Positions 6,913 through 9,326 of a stretch of DNA of 9,326 nt are shown here, in pieces (positions within the stretch are counted from its first letter, which is position 1; the number at the start of each line of letters is the position of its first letter). The notes beneath the pieces are model-generated. The model was not told the DNA's origin and ran no database searches. It saw nothing but the letters and a program-made list of their open reading frames with translations. Source of the stretch: Lentisphaerota bacterium (GTDB taxonomy: Bacteria; Verrucomicrobiota; Kiritimatiellia; RFP12; UBA1067); assembly GCA_022839525.1 (NCBI GenBank), contig JALHET010000124.1, positions 1 through 9,326 on the forward strand. Direction: 5' to 3'. Position numbers and translations under genes: made by a program.

Positions 6913-8577
6913 ATGAGCGAACTACCCGCCATCCTGCCCGTGCGCATGGTGAATGAGTACGCATACTGCCCGCGTCTTTTCCACCTCATGTTTGTCGGGG
7001 AGCGGTGGGAGGATAATGACTACACGATCCACGGTCGTTCCGTTCATTCCCGCATCGACGGCGAAAACGATCCATTGCCGCCCCCGCCTGCAGACTCCGA
7101 CGACCCGCCCGTCATCGCCCGCTCGGTCTCGCTGGGCTCCGAAACCCTGGGACTGTCCGGTAAGATCGACCTGTTGGAACTCGAAGCGGGTCAGGCGGTG
7201 CCTGTGGATACCAAACGCGGCAGCGTCCCGCCCACGCCCCAACGCTGCTATGAGCCTGAACGCGTCCAGCTCATGTGCCAGGGACTTCTCTTGCGCGAGC
7301 ACGGCCACGCCTCCGACTTCGGCATGCTTTATTTTGCCGCGTCCCGCCGACGTGTCCGCGTCGATTTCACGCCCGAACTGGAAGCCCGTACCTTGCACCT
7401 GATCTCAGAAGCCCGTGCCGTTGCCAACAACACCGATCCGCCACAACCCCTTACTGACTCGCCGAAGTGTATCGCCTGCTCATTGGCGGGCATTTGCCTC
7501 CCGGATGAAACGAACCTCCTGAGCGGACACCAAGGGGAGACCCCAGACATCCGCCGTCTCTATCCCGCGCGCGACGACGCCCTCCCGCTTTACGTGCAGG
7601 AACAGGGCGCCCGTGTCGGCAAATCCGGTGAGGCCCTGTCTGTTGAAAAAGGTCATGCGAAACTCGGCATGTTCCCCTTGAAAAACGTCTCCCAACTGGT
7701 ACTTTGCGGCAATATTTCCGTTTCCGCACAATGCCTCCACCTGCTCTGCCAACGCGGCATCCCGGTCGTCCACCTCTCGATGGGACACTGGTTCTATGGC
7801 GTCACCGCCGGCATCGGCCTGCGCAACGCCTATGACCGCGCCGCGCAGTTCGCCGCCGCAGCGGACGACGGACGCCGCCTCACGCTCGCGCGTGCCTTTG
7901 TCCGCGCAAAAGCGCTGAACCAACGAACCCTGTTGCGTCGGAACACCACCAGCGACATTGACGCCCCCCTTGCCGACATGCGCCGCCTGATCGCCCAGAT
8001 CGACGCCTGCGCGGATGTTGACCAGCTTATGGGCGTCGAAGGCTCCATCGCTTCGCTCTATTTCGCGAACTTTGGCACTATGCTTGCCGAAGGTCCGGCC
8101 CGTGAAAACTTTTCGCCGACATCGCGTAACCGCCGCCCTCCAAAGGATCCGGTCAACGCGATGCTCTCATTCGCGTACGCCCTGCTCGCCAAAGAGACGA
8201 CGGTCGCCCTGCTCGCCGAAGGCCTGGACCCCTTCTGGGGGTTCCTGCACCGTCCGCGCCACGGACGCCCCGCGTTGGCGCTCGACCTCATGGAAGAGTT
8301 CCGCCCCTTGGTCGCCGATTCAGCGGTTCTTTATGCCATCAACACCGGCATGGTGGCACTGCCCGATTTTGTCATCAGTCCCGCCGGCTGCGCCATGAAC
8401 GACTCCGCGCGCAAAGCGCTGATCCGCGCCTATGAACTGCGCCTTGACCAGATGATCACCCACCCCGTGTTCGACTACCGCTGTTCATGGCGTTCCGTGA
8501 TCCGCGTGCAGGCGAAACTGCTTGCCAAAGTCCTTCGGGGCGAAATCCCGTCATACTCAGGCATCACCACACGCTGA
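6913..8577 (+). CDS. cas4-cas1: Cas4-Cas1 fusion, spacer acquisition protein
   Basis: 554 residues. Role: Cas1 is the integrase that inserts spacers; the fused Cas4 trims prespacers and selects those with a proper PAM, as established for Cas4-Cas1 fusions of type I-U/I-G. Cas4 domain (about 1-200): NEYAYCPRLFHL with C19, D86 in GKIDLL, the RecB-nuclease motif DTK (99-101), a helix with VQLMCQ (118-123), and C186, C189 and C195 in CIACSLAGIC, which with C19 complete the four-cysteine iron-sulfur site. Cas1 domain (about 213-554): LYVQEQGARVGKSGE, E377 in GVEGSIASLYF, H446 in WGFLHRPRHGRP, and D458 with E461 in ALDLMEEFRPL. These match the Cas1 metal-binding triad E/H/D, so both activities look intact. 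ATG 6913 is supported by GGAG at 6899-6902. Stop is 10 nt before cas2. GC is high here (42 of 60 bases in 7861-7920). Confidence 0.95.
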   Translation: MSELPAILPVRMVNEYAYCPRLFHLMFVGERWEDNDYTIHGRSVHSRIDGENDPLPPPPADSDDPPVIARSVSLGSETLGLSGKIDLLELEAGQAVPVDTKRGSVPPTPQRCYEPERVQLMCQGLLLREHGHASDFGMLYFAASRRRVRVDFTPELEARTLHLISEARAVANNTDPPQPLTDSPKCIACSLAGICLPDETNLLSGHQGETPDIRRLYPARDDALPLYVQEQGARVGKSGEALSVEKGHAKLGMFPLKNVSQLVLCGNISVSAQCLHLLCQRGIPVVHLSMGHWFYGVTAGIGLRNAYDRAAQFAAAADDGRRLTLARAFVRAKALNQRTLLRRNTTSDIDAPLADMRRLIAQIDACADVDQLMGVEGSIASLYFANFGTMLAEGPARENFSPTSRNRRPPKDPVNAMLSFAYALLAKETTVALLAEGLDPFWGFLHRPRHGRPALALDLMEEFRPLVADSAVLYAINTGMVALPDFVISPAGCAMNDSARKALIRAYELRLDQMITHPVFDYRCSWRSVIRVQAKLLAKVLRGEIPSYSGITTR

Positions 8578-8587
8578 AGGGTTCGTC

Positions 8588-8878
8588 ATGCGCCGTTTCT
8601 ATTTGGTTTCTTACGACATCCCAGACGACAGACGCCGGGCGCGCATATTCAAGCTCATGCGCGGCTGGGGTGAACGTGTGCAGTACTCCGTCTTCTGCTG
8701 CCAGCTCAATCCCCGGGAAAGATTGGAACTTATTGAAGAACTGAAAACGCGGATGAACGCCAGCGAAGATCAAACCCTGCTCGTTGAAGCCGGAACCGTA
8801 GAAGGGGAACGCCCCATTCCGGATATTGCCTATGTCGGCAAAGTCTGGCGCCCAGAACAGCGTTCTCAGATCGTTTGA
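8588..8878 (+). CDS. cas2: Cas2, structural partner of Cas1 in spacer integration
   Basis: 96 residues, standard for Cas2. Role: a dimer that bridges two Cas1 dimers and holds the prespacer. Seen: first beta strand RRFYLVSYDIPDD with the conserved acidic residue D10, then RRRARIFKLMRGWGERVQYSVFCCQL, which closely follows the usual Cas2 pattern, and a helix RERLELIEELKTRM. Start ATG 8588 is chosen because it begins directly with the first strand and has AAGGG at 8577-8581, 6 nt upstream; an in-frame earlier start would extend into the cas4-cas1 gene without a reason. It is the last cas gene, with the leader and array immediately downstream. Confidence 0.95.
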   Translation: MRRFYLVSYDIPDDRRRARIFKLMRGWGERVQYSVFCCQLNPRERLELIEELKTRMNASEDQTLLVEAGTVEGERPIPDIAYVGKVWRPEQRSQIV

Positions 8879-9071
8879 TTTCGAATCCTTGAATTCGAGC
8901 GGTCCGGTGGTGTGAAAAACATGGGAAGCGCTCGTTGTCCTCTGACAATTGAATTTTTCGGCTATGCCCCCCCTTTCGCTTGACCTGACGGACTGTTTTC
9001 GGCATTCTTTTTCTGACTGCTCGAAAACGGCCTCACAACTCGCTAATAAACAACGTGTTACCGGCGAGTAT
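8879..9071 (+). promoter_or_regulatory. CRISPR leader
   Basis: This 193-nt non-coding stretch lies between cas2 and the first repeat and is AT-richer than the cas4-cas1 gene, as leaders usually are. Seen: a small inverted repeat TCGAAT (8881-8886) / ATTCGA (8893-8898); a C7 run at 8967-8973; a weak promoter candidate TTGACC (8980-8985), 17 bp, CATTCT (9003-9008) pointing into the array; and an inverted repeat ACTCGC (9038-9043) / GCGAGT (9064-9069) ending 2 nt before the first repeat. That last pair may be a leader-anchoring site for integration. AAGCGCT at 8926-8932 is shared with the cas promoter palindrome. The promoter call is tentative. Confidence 0.6.
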
Positions 9072-9326
9072 GTTTCCGCGCCATCATTGGCGCGGCTCCA
9101 TTGAAGCACGGGGAATTCGTTCGTGAACCGGATGGGGAGCAAGGTTTCCGCGCCATCATTGGCGCGGCTCCATTGAAGCACTGCGCCCGAACCCACAACA
9201 ACAACCCCGCGCCCGTTTCCGCGCCATCATTGGCGCGGCTCCATTGAAGCTAGACGTTGACGGGGAGCTGCGTGACGCCATTCAGGAAGTTTCCGCGCCA
9301 TCATTGGCGCGGCTCCATTGAAGCTT
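9072..9326 (+). CRISPR. CRISPR array, leader end (4 identical repeats, 3 complete spacers, runs off the window)
   Basis: Four identical 36-nt repeats lie at 9072-9107, 9144-9179, 9215-9250 and 9289-9324. Spacers are 9108-9143 (36 nt), 9180-9214 (35 nt) and 9251-9288 (38 nt); two bases of a fourth follow. Each repeat starts GTTT, then forms a perfect 8-bp stem CCGCGCCA / TGGCGCGG around the loop TCAT (repeat positions 5-24), and ends CTCCATTGAAGC. The last eight bases ATTGAAGC would be the crRNA 5' handle if cleavage follows the common Cas6 rule. The ATTGAAGC end, the hairpin and the position after cas2 all indicate transcription on the + strand, with spacer 1 the newest. No degenerate repeat is seen, as expected at the leader end. 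Confidence 0.98.

Noticed and set aside
8881..8898. TCGAAT / ATTCGA hairpin after cas2 as a terminator of the cas operon.
   Set aside because: The stem is only 6 bp, AT-containing, and has no T-tract after it; termination here is not supported.
8564..9196. A long open frame on the minus strand across cas2, the leader and two repeats.
   Set aside because: It encodes the same peptide twice from the CRISPR repeats and is antisense to the clear cas2 gene; it is an artefact.

Overview
The window carries a near-complete type I-G (formerly I-U, 'Dpsyc') CRISPR-Cas locus on the + strand, followed by its leader and the first repeats of the array. It is preceded by the 3' end of an unrelated surface-protein gene. 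The upstream protein is a parallel beta-helix protein with a choice-of-anchor-Q-like block and a C-terminal tail ending in a W...FFRL-type motif. Such proteins are abundant in the PVC group (Verrucomicrobiota, Kiritimatiellota, Lentisphaerota), and with the high GC of that gene I infer a bacterium of this group. That assignment rests on protein style only; no marker gene is present.

Layout: 2-718, C-terminus of the beta-helix protein. 733-782, strong hairpin terminator. 783-1020, intergenic region with the probable cas promoter (-35 at 962-967, -10 at 985-990), a LacI-family-like palindrome over the -35 box and a 10-bp inverted repeat with 51 bp between its arms. 1021-4344, Cas3 (DEAH helicase, then a C-terminal HD nuclease) fused in frame to a Csb3-like (GSU0052/Cas8-like) domain. 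4346-5413, Csb1 (Cas7 backbone). 5413-6863, Csb2 (Cas5-Cas6 fusion) interrupted by a frameshift near 6211-6224. 6913-8577, Cas4-Cas1 fusion. 8588-8878, Cas2. 8879-9071, leader. 9072 to the end, four identical 36-nt repeats with three complete spacers; the array runs off the window.

The genes are packed as one operon (1-nt gap, TAATG overlap, 49-nt gap, 10-nt gap), so transcription and probably translation are coupled. Csb1 with Csb2 should form the crRNA-guided complex and mature the crRNA. The Cas3-Csb3 polypeptide would supply target shredding and perhaps the Cas8-like role on one chain. Cas4-Cas1 with Cas2 would choose and insert new spacers. No separate large subunit of the Csx17/Cas8g type is present in the window.

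Most notable points: the Cas3-Csb3 fusion; the split Csb2, which is either a sequencing or mutational frameshift or a separation of the Cas5 and Cas6 halves; the candidate repressor site at the cas promoter; and the GC contrast between the flanking gene and parts of the interference genes.
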